From Firmicutes bacterium CAG:238 (GTDB lineage Bacteria > Bacillota > Clostridia > Peptostreptococcales > Anaerovoracaceae): DNA of 18,308 nt. The stretch is taken from assembly GCA_000435615.1 (NCBI GenBank), contig FR882001.1, positions 9,970-28,277 of the forward strand. The letters run 5' to 3'. Numbering within the stretch: position 1 is the first letter of the stretch; every line of letters starts with the position of its first letter. Below, piece by piece: positions 1-7,626 of this stretch. Made by a program: the position numbers and the translations under genes. The notes under the pieces are model-generated. The model was given only the letters and a program-made list of their open reading frames with translations, was not told the origin of the DNA and ran no database searches.

Positions 1-57
1 TAAAAGAAGGAAAGTTTGCTAATATAACTATTCGCAAAGTATCTTTTACTTTTATAT

Positions 58-86
58 ATTCTAGCACTTTGTAGGCACAAAGTCAA
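58..86 (-). promoter_or_regulatory. Left-facing sigma-A-type promoter
   Basis: On the minus strand a TTGACT -35 box (86-81) is followed after exactly 17 bp by TAGAAT (63-58). Transcription would run leftward out of the window, so a minus-strand gene probably starts beyond position 1. The -35 box lies inside the hairpin at 79-113. The stretch TATTGACTTTGT around the -35 box recurs at the promoter of the polyferredoxin/PFOR operon (12390-12379). Confidence 0.55.
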
Positions 87-117
87 TAAACTGTTAAGAA
101 ATTTATTGACTTTTTTC
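79..117. terminator. AT-rich hairpin, possible plus-strand terminator or operator
   Basis: AAAGTCAATAAA (79-90) and TTTATTGACTTT (102-113) form a perfect 12-bp inverted repeat with an 11-nt loop, followed on the plus strand by a T-rich tract (TTTTTTCTT). It could end a plus-strand transcript entering from the left. Because its left arm contains the -35 box of the left-facing promoter, it could instead be an operator palindrome. The sequence does not decide between these. Confidence 0.45.
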
Positions 118-154
118 TTAAAAAAATTCAAAAGATGAATATTTATTCGCTCAT

Positions 155-1576
155 TTAGTATTGTTGGGACATCATAAGGGTGAACATCTCCATATCGTTT
201 TCGTTCTCTGCATCATAAACGATATTACCGCTGAGCACCGTCATGCACGCATGGAGTCTCGGAATAAGCTTAATTTCACAATCAAGCGGGTTTTCGTCGA
301 AAATAGCAAAGTCGGCGAGCATGCCGGATTTGATGCTCCCGAGCGAGTCTTGCACGCCGATTATGCGAGCGGCGTTAATCGTGAGTTCATTTATAACATC
401 TTCCGCCGAAGCTGCGTGCGAATATATGCTTCTGTCGGACAGAAGATTTGTACCGCATGTGGCGATTACTTCGCTTGATGAAGAGCGTATAGAGGCCTCT
501 TCGGCTGTCAGCGTATAATCGGAGGCAATCACAAAGTTGTTTTTGTATCCTTTTGCACGGATGAATTCGAAGGCATCATAGGCCATCAGCATATCTTCAC
601 GATCGACTGCCTCAACGAAAATATCGAAGTTTTTGTCAGATACTTCCGCAAGTATCGTATTCAGAGCGTCCTGCGAAAAAGGAACGGGACTGCTTGCATT
701 GTCGAGATACAGGTTCAGCATGTTTGCGTTCAGAACTCCGTTGAGTTCCAAACAGGTTGTTTTTCTGTTCATAAGCCGCTTTATGAGTGGCTTAGGTACT
801 AGCGGACGATTCATGTAATAAGAACCGAAGAATCTTTGACGGATCTCCCCTTCGTTATACAAACCGATGATGGAGTCCTGATACAGGCTCTCAAAATAGT
901 CAGGTGTACCGAGGTTAAGAACACTTGTAAATCCGTGGTCTGCCAGATCCTCGATTTCCTGTTTGACATCTTCCTCAATCTGCTCAAAATCAAAAGGGAT
1001 CAGCAGGTTCAGCACATAAGCGACAGTTATGGTCTGAACATATTCCTCTTCAGCAGTGGAAGCGATAATTTCGTCCGCAGCACGGTTTGTCCAGCAGTCA
1101 ACTCCGCTTGCACACAAAAGGAGAACAGGTCTTTCGGCGCATGCTTCGCTCAAAAACTCTGCAGAAGCAAAGGGATTATCCTCTGTGTCTTCCGGCTTTA
1201 AATTCTCAGAGTATCCGTAGCCAAAGATAATTTCATCTTCCGGATTGTCCTCGGCCCATTCGGCTACCGCATCCAAAATGTCTTCAGGTGAAAAACATTC
1301 ACTTAAATCAATGAATCTGCCATCAAAGACCTTGAGCACCGGACTGCGATGTGCATCGATAAATCCCGGGAATAGAAATTTTCCGTCAAGATCGACAAGC
1401 TGAGTGTGCTCATCGATGATTTCATCCATGCCATCCAGACTGCCGACACCCAGTATTTTGTCACCTATGCAAGCAACGGCGTCGGCCCACGGTAGGGCAT
1501 GATCCTGCGTATAGATATGTCCATTATGAAAAATCAAATCTGCGGTTTCCGCTTTCTTAAAAAAACCAAAAGCCAT
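155..1576 (-). CDS. YtcJ-like amidohydrolase family protein, probable pseudoenzyme
   Basis: The 473-residue protein has the layout of the metal-dependent amidohydrolase 3 (YtcJ/LAF3-like) family: an N-terminal beta-sandwich segment (about 12-70), PGFIDAH at 70-76 opening the barrel, and a C-terminal stretch NAARIIG...GSIKSGMLADFAIFDENPL (401-431). Several active-site positions differ from the family pattern. The usual H-x-H after PGFID reads H-R-S (76-78). The later barrel His positions read VEAVDR (321-326) where VHAxGD is expected, and FVIASD (348-353) where an RIEHA-type motif is expected. It may be a non-hydrolytic relative. The ATG at 1576 is chosen because CGGAGA lies about 7 nt before it; an in-frame extension to 1705 has no such site and covers the promoter region. 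It is divergent from the CofE-like gene. Family assignment is fairly sure; substrate unknown. Confidence 0.85.
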   Translation of the reverse strand: MAFGFFKKAETADLIFHNGHIYTQDHALPWADAVACIGDKILGVGSLDGMDEIIDEHTQLVDLDGKFLFPGFIDAHRSPVLKVFDGRFIDLSECFSPEDILDAVAEWAEDNPEDEIIFGYGYSENLKPEDTEDNPFASAEFLSEACAERPVLLLCASGVDCWTNRAADEIIASTAEEEYVQTITVAYVLNLLIPFDFEQIEEDVKQEIEDLADHGFTSVLNLGTPDYFESLYQDSIIGLYNEGEIRQRFFGSYYMNRPLVPKPLIKRLMNRKTTCLELNGVLNANMLNLYLDNASSPVPFSQDALNTILAEVSDKNFDIFVEAVDREDMLMAYDAFEFIRAKGYKNNFVIASDYTLTAEEASIRSSSSEVIATCGTNLLSDRSIYSHAASAEDVINELTINAARIIGVQDSLGSIKSGMLADFAIFDENPLDCEIKLIPRLHACMTVLSGNIVYDAENENDMEMFTLMMSQQY

Positions 1577-1651
1577 TTTTATCTCCGTTTCCACGCACGC
1601 AATGCCGTGCGTATATTGATATTTAAAGTAATTCAAGCATTTTACAAAATA

Positions 1652-1684
1652 ATTGTACCACAAATATGAAAGGTGTGATATACT
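1652..1684. promoter_or_regulatory. Divergent extended -10 promoters
   Basis: Two back-to-back extended -10 elements lie in the 211-bp gap between the amidohydrolase and the CofE-like gene. On the minus strand TGG-TACAAT reads from 1660 to 1652. On the plus strand TGA-TATACT reads from 1676 to 1684. Neither has a convincing -35 box, which is tolerated for TGn-extended promoters. The rest of the gap (1685-1787) would be the leader of the plus-strand gene; no riboswitch was recognised in it. Confidence 0.4.
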
Positions 1685-1787
1685 TAATTGTGCGATTTTA
1701 CGCAAAATAAAATATAGTTCGAAGGCCGAAAAGGTTAATCTTCATAGGAACGGATCCGGCAGGATTTTTATGCAAAGGAGAGTTATT

Positions 1788-2978
1788 ATGACGAGAAGAA
1801 TAGGTACAGTATCTCGCGGAATTCGCGGACCTATTGTAAAAGAGGGCGACGACCTCAGAAAAATTGTGGTGGACACATTTATGGCATGTGTAGAGGGCGG
1901 AGATTTTGAAATCGGAAACAAGGATGTTCTTGCCGTAACAGAATCCATACTTGCACGTTCACAGAAGAATTACGCTACAACGGAGCAGCTCGCAAAAGAT
2001 GTAGCAAATAAACTCGGCGGCGAAACGGTCGGAGTTGTATTCCCGATTCTCAGCAGAAACAGATTTGCAATCTGCTTAAGAGGCATTGCAAAGGGATGCA
2101 AAAAGGTTGTTTTGATGCTCAGCTATCCGAGTGACGAAGTTGGAAACCACATCCTGGATCTCGATTTAATGGATGAAAAGGGTGTTGATCCGTACAGAGA
2201 TGTGCTTACTCAGGAAAGATTCGAAGAACTTTTCGGCAAATCCCGCCATCCTTTCACAGATGTGGACTATGTAAACTACTATAAAGGTCTCATTGAAGAA
2301 GAAGGGGCAGAAGCAGAGATTATCTTTGCAAACAACCCAAGAAAGATTCTTGATTATACGGACAGAGTAATCTGTGCCGACATTCATACAAGAGCAAGAA
2401 CCAAGAGACTGATTAAAGAAGCAGGCGGCAAAGTGGTTCTCGGAATGGATGACCTTCTTAATGCACCGGTTGACGGTTCGGGATACAATCCGGAATACGG
2501 AATCCTTGGTTCAAACAAGGCAACAGAAGGGACAATCAAGCTCTTCCCTGTAAACTGTCAGGAATTCGTTGAAGGCGTTCAAGCAGACATCAAAGCGAAA
2601 ACAGGCAAAACCGTCGAAGTAATGGTATACGGTGATGGAGCATTTAAGGATCCTGTGGGTAAGATTTGGGAACTTGCCGACCCTGTTGTTTCACCGGGAT
2701 TTACAAGCGGACTTATCGGTCAGCCAAACGAACTTAAGCTTAAGTATCTTGCTGACAACGACTTCGGAGATTTAAGAGGCGATGAACTTAAGGCTGCGAT
2801 CGAAACTGCAATTAAAGAAAAGGATGCGAACCTTGTCGGACAGATGGCAACGGAAGGAACAACCCCGAGACATCTTACAGACCTGCTCGGCTCCCTTTGC
2901 GACCTGACATCGGGCTCCGGAGACAAGGGAACTCCGTTCATCTATATCCAGGGATACTTCGATAATTATACAGACTAA
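1788..2978 (+). CDS. CofE-like coenzyme F420-0:L-glutamate ligase family protein
   Basis: The 396-residue protein matches the F420-0:gamma-glutamyl ligase (CofE/FbiB N-terminal) family as found in Clostridia. Recognisable stretches are the early RGIRGPIVKEGDDL, then GDFEIGNKDVLAVTESILARSQ, in which CofE proteins carry the conserved ENDVLVVTQKIVSK-like segment, and later VMVYGDGAFKDPVGKIWELADP. Archaeal CofE adds glutamates to F420-0 with GTP. It is longer than archaeal CofE (about 250 residues), and nothing else for F420 synthesis is present here, so the substrate may be different. The start at 1788 is set by AAAGGAG about 8 nt upstream; an in-frame extension to 1653 would cover the promoter. 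A terminator hairpin follows 20 bp after the stop. Family call is good, function uncertain. Confidence 0.8.
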   Translation: MTRRIGTVSRGIRGPIVKEGDDLRKIVVDTFMACVEGGDFEIGNKDVLAVTESILARSQKNYATTEQLAKDVANKLGGETVGVVFPILSRNRFAICLRGIAKGCKKVVLMLSYPSDEVGNHILDLDLMDEKGVDPYRDVLTQERFEELFGKSRHPFTDVDYVNYYKGLIEEEGAEAEIIFANNPRKILDYTDRVICADIHTRARTKRLIKEAGGKVVLGMDDLLNAPVDGSGYNPEYGILGSNKATEGTIKLFPVNCQEFVEGVQADIKAKTGKTVEVMVYGDGAFKDPVGKIWELADPVVSPGFTSGLIGQPNELKLKYLADNDFGDLRGDELKAAIETAIKEKDANLVGQMATEGTTPRHLTDLLGSLCDLTSGSGDKGTPFIYIQGYFDNYTD

Positions 2979-2997
2979 AAACATAATGCAATGGAAG

Positions 2998-3032
2998 ACG
3001 GCAAGAGAGAAGAAAATCTTTTGCCGTTTTTT
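2998..3032 (+). terminator. Intrinsic terminator or attenuator after the CofE-like gene
   Basis: ACGGCAAGAG (2998-3007) pairs with CTTTTGCCGT (3018-3027) with one G-U pair and a 10-nt loop, and the stem runs into a TTTTTT tract (3027-3032). Only 15 bp separate it from the next start codon, which leaves no room for a promoter in between. It may therefore allow partial read-through into the lipoprotein gene. Confidence 0.7.
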
Positions 3033-3047
3033 GGAAAGGTGGAGAAA

Positions 3048-4118
3048 ATGAAAAAACTTGCTTTATTTATGCTGACAATGCTTATGGTATTTACACTTGC
3101 AGCATGCGGAGACAATGTATCTATCACAAAAACAGAAGCAGCGGCGGTAGAGACCGAAGTTTACGAATGTTCTGATTTCAGCATGACAATCCCGAAAGGC
3201 TGGGTTGTAACAAGCGGCGGCACAAACATTTATCACAGTATTCGTGTATACGATCCAAGTGAACCTATTAACCAGATGTTTGTTCTCCTTAAGGCTGATT
3301 GTCTGCTTCACAACAAAGCGGGCAAAGAAGCATGGCAGAGCAATTATGAGATGGGAAACGCGCAAGCGGAGATGATGGCGAAAGCTCCGGTTCTTTCGAA
3401 TCCGTCAACAGAAGGCTTCTTTAAGATATTTGGAAAATACACGGATTTTGTTTCTGATGTGGAGCCGAGCTATGCGGGATATGAATTTCCGCGATTTGAT
3501 AATTTCAAAGTAACGGAGAAATTTGACTCGACGAGCAACTTGAAATCCTATGCACTTGGGGACAAAATTTTGAGGGCAACCTTTACTGACGGTGATAAGA
3601 ATGGAGAGGGAATGTTTGCTGCATCTGTAGTGGACTTTGGAAGCTTTACCATTTCAAACGGAAAAGTTGTGGGTTATCAGCTGCAGACCGCAGACGGCGG
3701 ATATTATATGGCATACAACATAATGGCTGTTACGGCAGTAAAGGACAGCTTCATAGAATGGGAGGATGTACTGACGAACTGCATGAAAACTTTGGAATAT
3801 TCCGACAGCTTTGTAAGCACAACGAACCAGGCAAGCAACGAAAAAGTCGCACTTGCAAACCAAATAAGCCAGAATTTCAACCAAGCAATGGATGGAATTA
3901 TGTCATCATGGGAAAACAGAAGCAAGAGTCAGGACATTATGAGCCAAAAGCAGAGCGATGCAACGCTGGGATACGAAAGAGTCTATGACACGGAAACAAA
4001 TGAAATCTACAAGGCGACAAATGGCTTCACGGATGTATACGACGGTGAGCGTTACAAGCCTGTAACCGATGACAATATGTATGCAGAGCCGATAAGCGGC
4101 TACATAGAAAAACAATAA
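3048..4118 (+). CDS. Predicted lipoprotein of unknown function
   Basis: The 356-residue product begins with a classic lipoprotein signal peptide: KK at residues 2-3, a hydrophobic core, and the lipobox LAAC ending at Cys20, the predicted lipidation site. The mature protein would be anchored to the outer face of the membrane. After the signal there is a stretch CSDFSMTIPKGWVV (about 40-55) that resembles the opening of small secreted beta-rich domains in Firmicutes. The C-terminal third is rich in Asn, Gln and Ser and probably extended. I do not recognise a family with a known role. The start at 3048 is chosen because GGTGGAGAAA precedes it and it begins exactly at the signal peptide; an upstream in-frame ATG at 2991 lies before the terminator. 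The next gene follows after 17 bp, so the two are probably co-transcribed. Confidence 0.85.
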   Translation: MKKLALFMLTMLMVFTLAACGDNVSITKTEAAAVETEVYECSDFSMTIPKGWVVTSGGTNIYHSIRVYDPSEPINQMFVLLKADCLLHNKAGKEAWQSNYEMGNAQAEMMAKAPVLSNPSTEGFFKIFGKYTDFVSDVEPSYAGYEFPRFDNFKVTEKFDSTSNLKSYALGDKILRATFTDGDKNGEGMFAASVVDFGSFTISNGKVVGYQLQTADGGYYMAYNIMAVTAVKDSFIEWEDVLTNCMKTLEYSDSFVSTTNQASNEKVALANQISQNFNQAMDGIMSSWENRSKSQDIMSQKQSDATLGYERVYDTETNEIYKATNGFTDVYDGERYKPVTDDNMYAEPISGYIEKQ

Positions 4119-4135
4119 AGTGGGGAAAAAGCAAC

Positions 4136-4687
4136 ATGGAAAACTACTTAAACAAATACGAGCTTGAAAGATTCAACGATGAGATTTCGGTAGAAGAATA
4201 TTTAGAGAAATATGTAAATGTTGATGAATTTCTGGAATGCTGCAAGGCATGCCCTTGTTACGGAACGGTATGGTCTTGTCCGCCGTATGATTTTGACCCG
4301 GTGGAGGATTACTGGAAAAAACACAAAACTCTCGAGGTTCATGGGTACAAGATTAACTTTAAACCGGATGTGACCGTGGATGAAAGTCAAAAGATTATGC
4401 AAAGAGTTAAGGCATTAATGTCAAAGGAGATGTTTGCGAAAGAAGCTGAAATTCCGGGCTCGGTCTCTTTGTCCGCCGGAAACTGCACGGTGTGCGGCAG
4501 CGGAAACTGCAGCAGGCGTGAAGGAAAGCCTTGCAGATTCGCAAGGGATATGCGCTATTCCATTGAATCGATCGGCGGCAATGTGGGTAAGACGGTCCAT
4601 GATTTCCTGGGATGCGACCTTGAATGGGTGGAGGAAGGCAAAGTTCCATCCTATTATATTCTTGTGGGAGGCCTGCTTAAAGGATGA
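4136..4687 (+). CDS. DUF2284 predicted metal-binding protein
   Basis: The 183-residue protein has the Cys pattern of DUF2284: CCxxCPCYGxxWSCPP with Cys35, 36, 39, 41 and 48, then CTVCxxxxC with Cys117, 120 and 125, and Cys133 in GKPCRFAR. These Cys groups are probably ligands for an iron-sulfur cluster or zinc. The family is common in anaerobes and has no established function. It is probably cytosolic, as no signal or membrane segment is seen. Its stop overlaps the start of the kinase gene by 4 nt (ATGA), so translation of the two is likely coupled. A GTGGGGAAA stretch about 10 nt before the ATG is a weak ribosome binding site. Confidence 0.88.
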   Translation: MENYLNKYELERFNDEISVEEYLEKYVNVDEFLECCKACPCYGTVWSCPPYDFDPVEDYWKKHKTLEVHGYKINFKPDVTVDESQKIMQRVKALMSKEMFAKEAEIPGSVSLSAGNCTVCGSGNCSRREGKPCRFARDMRYSIESIGGNVGKTVHDFLGCDLEWVEEGKVPSYYILVGGLLKG

Positions 4688-5259
4688 AGCATCTTTTATC
4701 GCAAATAAACGATATTGTTGAAAAATGCAAGATTTCCGGGAAACGCGCTGTCCTTGCGATTGATGGAATGAGTGCTTCCGGAAAGACCACACTTGCTGAA
4801 GAACTTGCTGAGCAATTCAGCGGCTCAGTTATCCACACGGACGATTTTCATCTGCCATTTGAGCTGAGAACGGAGGAACGCAGAGCTCAGCCGGGTGGGA
4901 ATCTTGACTATGAAAGATTTGCAAGAGAAGTTCTGCCTTATTTGAATCAAAAGATAGAAATCACTTACGGACGATTTTCGTGCAGGGAGGGTAAAATCGT
5001 TGAAACAGTAAATATTGGTGCGGACTGTCCCCTCGTTATCGTGGAGGGAGCATACTCTATGCGCCCGGAATTCCGTAAGGCATACGATCTTTCCATCTGT
5101 ATGCTGATTTCAGAAGAACTCCAGCGTGAGAGGCTTATCGCTCGTGAAGGCAGAGAAAGATATGCGAATTTTGAGAAACTGTGGGTACCGTTGGAAAACC
5201 GATACCTGGCATACTATAAAGTGCCTGAAATCTGCGACAAAATAATAAAATGCGAATAG
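4684..5259 (+). CDS. Uridine kinase-like P-loop phosphotransferase
   Basis: The 191-residue protein is a P-loop kinase of the uridine kinase/phosphoribulokinase type. Walker A is GMSASGKT (28-35). A DDFH motif at 53-56 is typical of the substrate-binding region of uridine kinases, VEGAYS (120-125) corresponds to the Walker B strand, and an Arg-rich lid segment follows (RERLIAREGRERY, 148-160). At 191 residues it is slightly shorter than standard Udk (about 205-215). Many Firmicutes carry such short paralogues of unknown substrate, so uridine is not assured. It overlaps the DUF2284 gene by 4 nt and is the last gene of its cluster; a strong terminator follows 12 bp after the stop. Confidence 0.85.
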   Translation: MKHLLSQINDIVEKCKISGKRAVLAIDGMSASGKTTLAEELAEQFSGSVIHTDDFHLPFELRTEERRAQPGGNLDYERFAREVLPYLNQKIEITYGRFSCREGKIVETVNIGADCPLVIVEGAYSMRPEFRKAYDLSICMLISEELQRERLIAREGRERYANFEKLWVPLENRYLAYYKVPEICDKIIKCE

Positions 5260-5271
5260 AGGAATGATTAG

Positions 5272-5301
5272 AAAAGCCCGGGGAATTATCCTCGGGCTTT
5301 T
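5272..5301. terminator. Bidirectional intrinsic terminator
   Basis: AAAAGCCCGGGG (5272-5283) pairs with CCTCGGGCTTTT (5290-5301) around a 6-nt loop, with one G-T mismatch. T-rich ends on both strands let it serve the plus-strand kinase cluster and the convergent NfnB end. Confidence 0.85.
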
Positions 5302-5325
5302 AAAGTAAACTTGAAATTTATTTTA

Positions 5326-5352
5326 GGTGGCGGAGTGACCGCCACCGTTTTT
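5326..5352 (+). terminator. Second terminator hairpin between convergent operons
   Basis: GGTGGCGG (5326-5333) and CCGCCACC (5339-5346) form a perfect 8-bp GC-rich stem with a 5-nt loop followed by GTTTTTG on the plus strand. It backs up the hairpin at 5272-5301 and would stop plus-strand transcripts from entering the redox operon antisense. Confidence 0.75.
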
Positions 5353-5370
5353 GTTGTTTAGGAATCTGTC

Positions 5371-6762
5371 CTATTTCTTTGAAAGGTATTCGTCAATGCT
5401 TGCAGCAGCAGTTTTGCCTGCGCCCATAGCCTTGATTACGGTTGCAGCACCTGTTACAGCATCTCCGCCTGCGAAGATACCTTCACGGTTCGTTGCAGCT
5501 GCAGCATCCGTTCCGATTCCACCCTTCTGGTTTGCTTCGAGTTTTTCGGTAGTGTCAAGAATCAGAGTGTTGAGCTTCGTTCCGATGGACATGATAACCA
5601 TGTCTACAGGAATTTCGAAGTTGGAACCTTCTTTTGCGATAGGTTTTCTTCTTCCGGAAGCATCCGGCTCACCAAGCTGCATTTCAACACATTCGATGGC
5701 TCTTACATTGCCGTTTTCGTCGCCGAGAATCTGAACCGGGTTGTTCAGAAGCTTGAAGATGATACCTTCTTCCATAGCATGGTGTACTTCTTCTGCTCTT
5801 GCAGGAAGTTCATCCATACTACGACGATAGATGATATATACTTCGCTTGCGCCCATTCTCTTTGCACAACGAGCAGCGTCCATAGCTACGTTACCGCCGC
5901 CTACGATAGCAATCTTGTCTGCGTGCATGATTGGAGTATCATATTCAGGAAGGTAAGCCTTCATCAGGTTGATACGAGTTAAGTATTCGTTTGCGGAGCA
6001 AACACCGATGAGGTTTTCGCCCGGAATATGCATGAAGGAAGGAAGACCCGCGCCTGTTCCGATGAATACGGATTCATAGCCTTCTTCTTTCATAAGTTCG
6101 TCAACTGTGATTGCGCGTCCTACAACTGCGTCTGTAACGAACTTAACGCCCTTCGCTTCGAGCTTAGCCACTTCAGCAGCTACGATTTCCTTCGGGAGAC
6201 GGAACTGCGGGATACCGTAAACGAGTACGCCGCCCGTCTTATGAAGAGCTTCGTAAACTGTTACTTCATAACCCTTGTTGATTAAGTCGCCCGCGCATGC
6301 AAGGCCTGCAGGGCCTGCACCGATGATAGCAACTTTATGACCGTTTCCTTCTACAGGAGCGATTTCTTCGTCGCCAAAGTTTGCTGCGTGCCAGTCTGCT
6401 ACGAATCTTTCAAGACGACCGATTGCAACGGATTCGCCTTTACCACACTGTACGCACTGACCCTGGCACTGGTTTTCCTGAGGACATACACGACCGCAGA
6501 TTGCAGGAAGGGAGCTGTCCTGGGAAATGATTTCATAAGCTGCTTCGAAGTCACCTTCCGCAACCTTTGCAATGAAATCAGGAATCTTGATGTTTACCGG
6601 ACATCCGGAAACACAAGGTTTCTTGCGGCATCTCAGGCAGCGCATTGCTTCTCTGATTGCCATATCTTCTGTATAACCTGTACATACTTCCAAGAAGTTT
6701 TTGTTTCTTACGTCAGGAGCCTGTTCAGGCATAGCATTCTGCTTGTTTACTAAATTAATCAT
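5371..6762 (-). CDS. nfnB: NfnB: large subunit of NADH-dependent reduced ferredoxin:NADP+ oxidoreductase
   Basis: The 463-residue flavoprotein belongs to the glutamate synthase small-chain/GltA-like family. The N-terminal domain has two Cys sets for [4Fe-4S] clusters: Cys42, 45, 50, 54 and Cys89, 93, 99, 103. A first dinucleotide motif GAGPAG (148-153) binds FAD, and a second, IVGGGNVAMDAARCAKRMG, is the NADP(H) fold. In NfnAB of Clostridium kluyveri this subunit carries the bifurcating FAD and the site for NADP(H). The immediate NfnA partner argues for Nfn rather than glutamate synthase, since no large glutamate synthase subunit is nearby. I use ATG at 6762: AGGAGG ends 11 nt before it, whereas an in-frame GTG at 6774 touches that ribosome binding site. 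It overlaps the NfnA end by 8 nt and is the last operon gene. Confidence 0.92.
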   Translation of the reverse strand: MINLVNKQNAMPEQAPDVRNKNFLEVCTGYTEDMAIREAMRCLRCRKKPCVSGCPVNIKIPDFIAKVAEGDFEAAYEIISQDSSLPAICGRVCPQENQCQGQCVQCGKGESVAIGRLERFVADWHAANFGDEEIAPVEGNGHKVAIIGAGPAGLACAGDLINKGYEVTVYEALHKTGGVLVYGIPQFRLPKEIVAAEVAKLEAKGVKFVTDAVVGRAITVDELMKEEGYESVFIGTGAGLPSFMHIPGENLIGVCSANEYLTRINLMKAYLPEYDTPIMHADKIAIVGGGNVAMDAARCAKRMGASEVYIIYRRSMDELPARAEEVHHAMEEGIIFKLLNNPVQILGDENGNVRAIECVEMQLGEPDASGRRKPIAKEGSNFEIPVDMVIMSIGTKLNTLILDTTEKLEANQKGGIGTDAAAATNREGIFAGGDAVTGAATVIKAMGAGKTAAASIDEYLSKK

Positions 6763-7609
6763 GGTAACGAACACCTCCTGTTAATCTGCAAACGTGAGCT
6801 CTGTCTTCTGCTTCCTGATCTTTGTAGTAGTTTGATCTCTTGAGGAGGTCGTCCCAGTCTACTAAAGAACCGTCGAATTCAGGTCCGTCTACGCATACAA
6901 ATTTGTCTTCGCCGCCGATCATGCATCTGCAGCCGCCGCACATTCCTGTACCGTCGATCATGTAAGCGGTAAGGGAAGCAACGGAAGGGATGTTGTACTT
7001 CGCAGCGATTTCACAAACGAGTTTCATCATGATTGGAGGTCCAACCGCAACGATTTCGTCGAATTTTTCGCCCTTCTGGATGAGCTCTTCGAGCTTCTGT
7101 GTCGTGAAAGCTTTTTCGCCGTAGGAACCGTCGTCGGTTACAACGTAAAGTTCATCAACATTTTCTCTGAATTCGTCTTCCAGAATAACTAAGTCTTTAT
7201 TCTTGAAACCTTCGATCATTGTTGTTCTTACGCCATGGTCATGCATGCCGGAAGCGAGAGGATAAGCAAGTGCGTTACCGGTACCGCCGCCTACAACGCA
7301 TACGCTCTTCAGTCCGTCCATGTGGGTCGGCTTGCCGAGAGGGCCAACGATGTCAGCGAAGCAGTCGCCCACTTCGAGCTGGTCCATAAGCATGGTTGTT
7401 CTGCCTACTGCAGCGTAGATTAAATCGATAGTTCCGTCTTTTTCATTGTGTCCTGCCATGGTGAGAGGAATTCTTTCACCAAATTCATCAGTACGAAGAA
7501 TGATGAACTGACCAGGTCTTGCTTTACGAGCAACAAGCGGAGCATAAATCTTAAGCCATACCATGTTGTCGTTCAGTCTTCTTTTGTAAGTTACTTCAAA
7601 CCTTTTCAT
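6755..7609 (-). CDS. nfnA: NfnA: small subunit of NADH-dependent reduced ferredoxin:NADP+ oxidoreductase
   Basis: The 284-residue protein has the ferredoxin-NADP reductase layout of NfnA and of the PyrK-like/sulfide dehydrogenase subunits. An FAD-binding beta barrel contains RIPLT (46-50). GGGTGNALAYP (107-117) belongs to the nucleotide-binding fold that takes NAD(H). A C-terminal Cys set, Cys224, 227, 229 and 239, holds a [2Fe-2S] cluster. Together with NfnB it couples reduced ferredoxin and NADH oxidation to NADP+ reduction by flavin-based electron bifurcation. The ATG at 7609 is favoured because AGGAGG lies 9 nt upstream; the in-frame ATG at 7618 directly abuts the AGGAGG. The gene starts 17 bp after the PFOR stop. 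Confidence 0.92.
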   Translation of the reverse strand: MKRFEVTYKRRLNDNMVWLKIYAPLVARKARPGQFIILRTDEFGERIPLTMAGHNEKDGTIDLIYAAVGRTTMLMDQLEVGDCFADIVGPLGKPTHMDGLKSVCVVGGGTGNALAYPLASGMHDHGVRTTMIEGFKNKDLVILEDEFRENVDELYVVTDDGSYGEKAFTTQKLEELIQKGEKFDEIVAVGPPIMMKLVCEIAAKYNIPSVASLTAYMIDGTGMCGGCRCMIGGEDKFVCVDGPEFDGSLVDWDDLLKRSNYYKDQEAEDRAHVCRLTGGVRYHD

Positions 7610-7626
7610 GTAAATCATCCTCCTTT

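Noticed and set aside
137..148. Small palindrome GAATATTTATTC as a terminator for the amidohydrolase
   Set aside because: The stem is only 5 bp of A-T rich sequence with a 2-nt loop and is not directly followed by a T tract on the minus strand.
1577..1705. N-terminal extension of the amidohydrolase
   Set aside because: The extra 43 residues do not resemble the family and cover the divergent promoter region. The ATG at 1576 has a good ribosome binding site.
5371..6774. NfnB gene as glutamate synthase small subunit, with a GTG start at 6774
   Set aside because: No glutamate synthase large subunit is nearby and an NfnA partner overlaps it. The GTG start touches the AGGAGG site, whereas ATG at 6762 is properly spaced.
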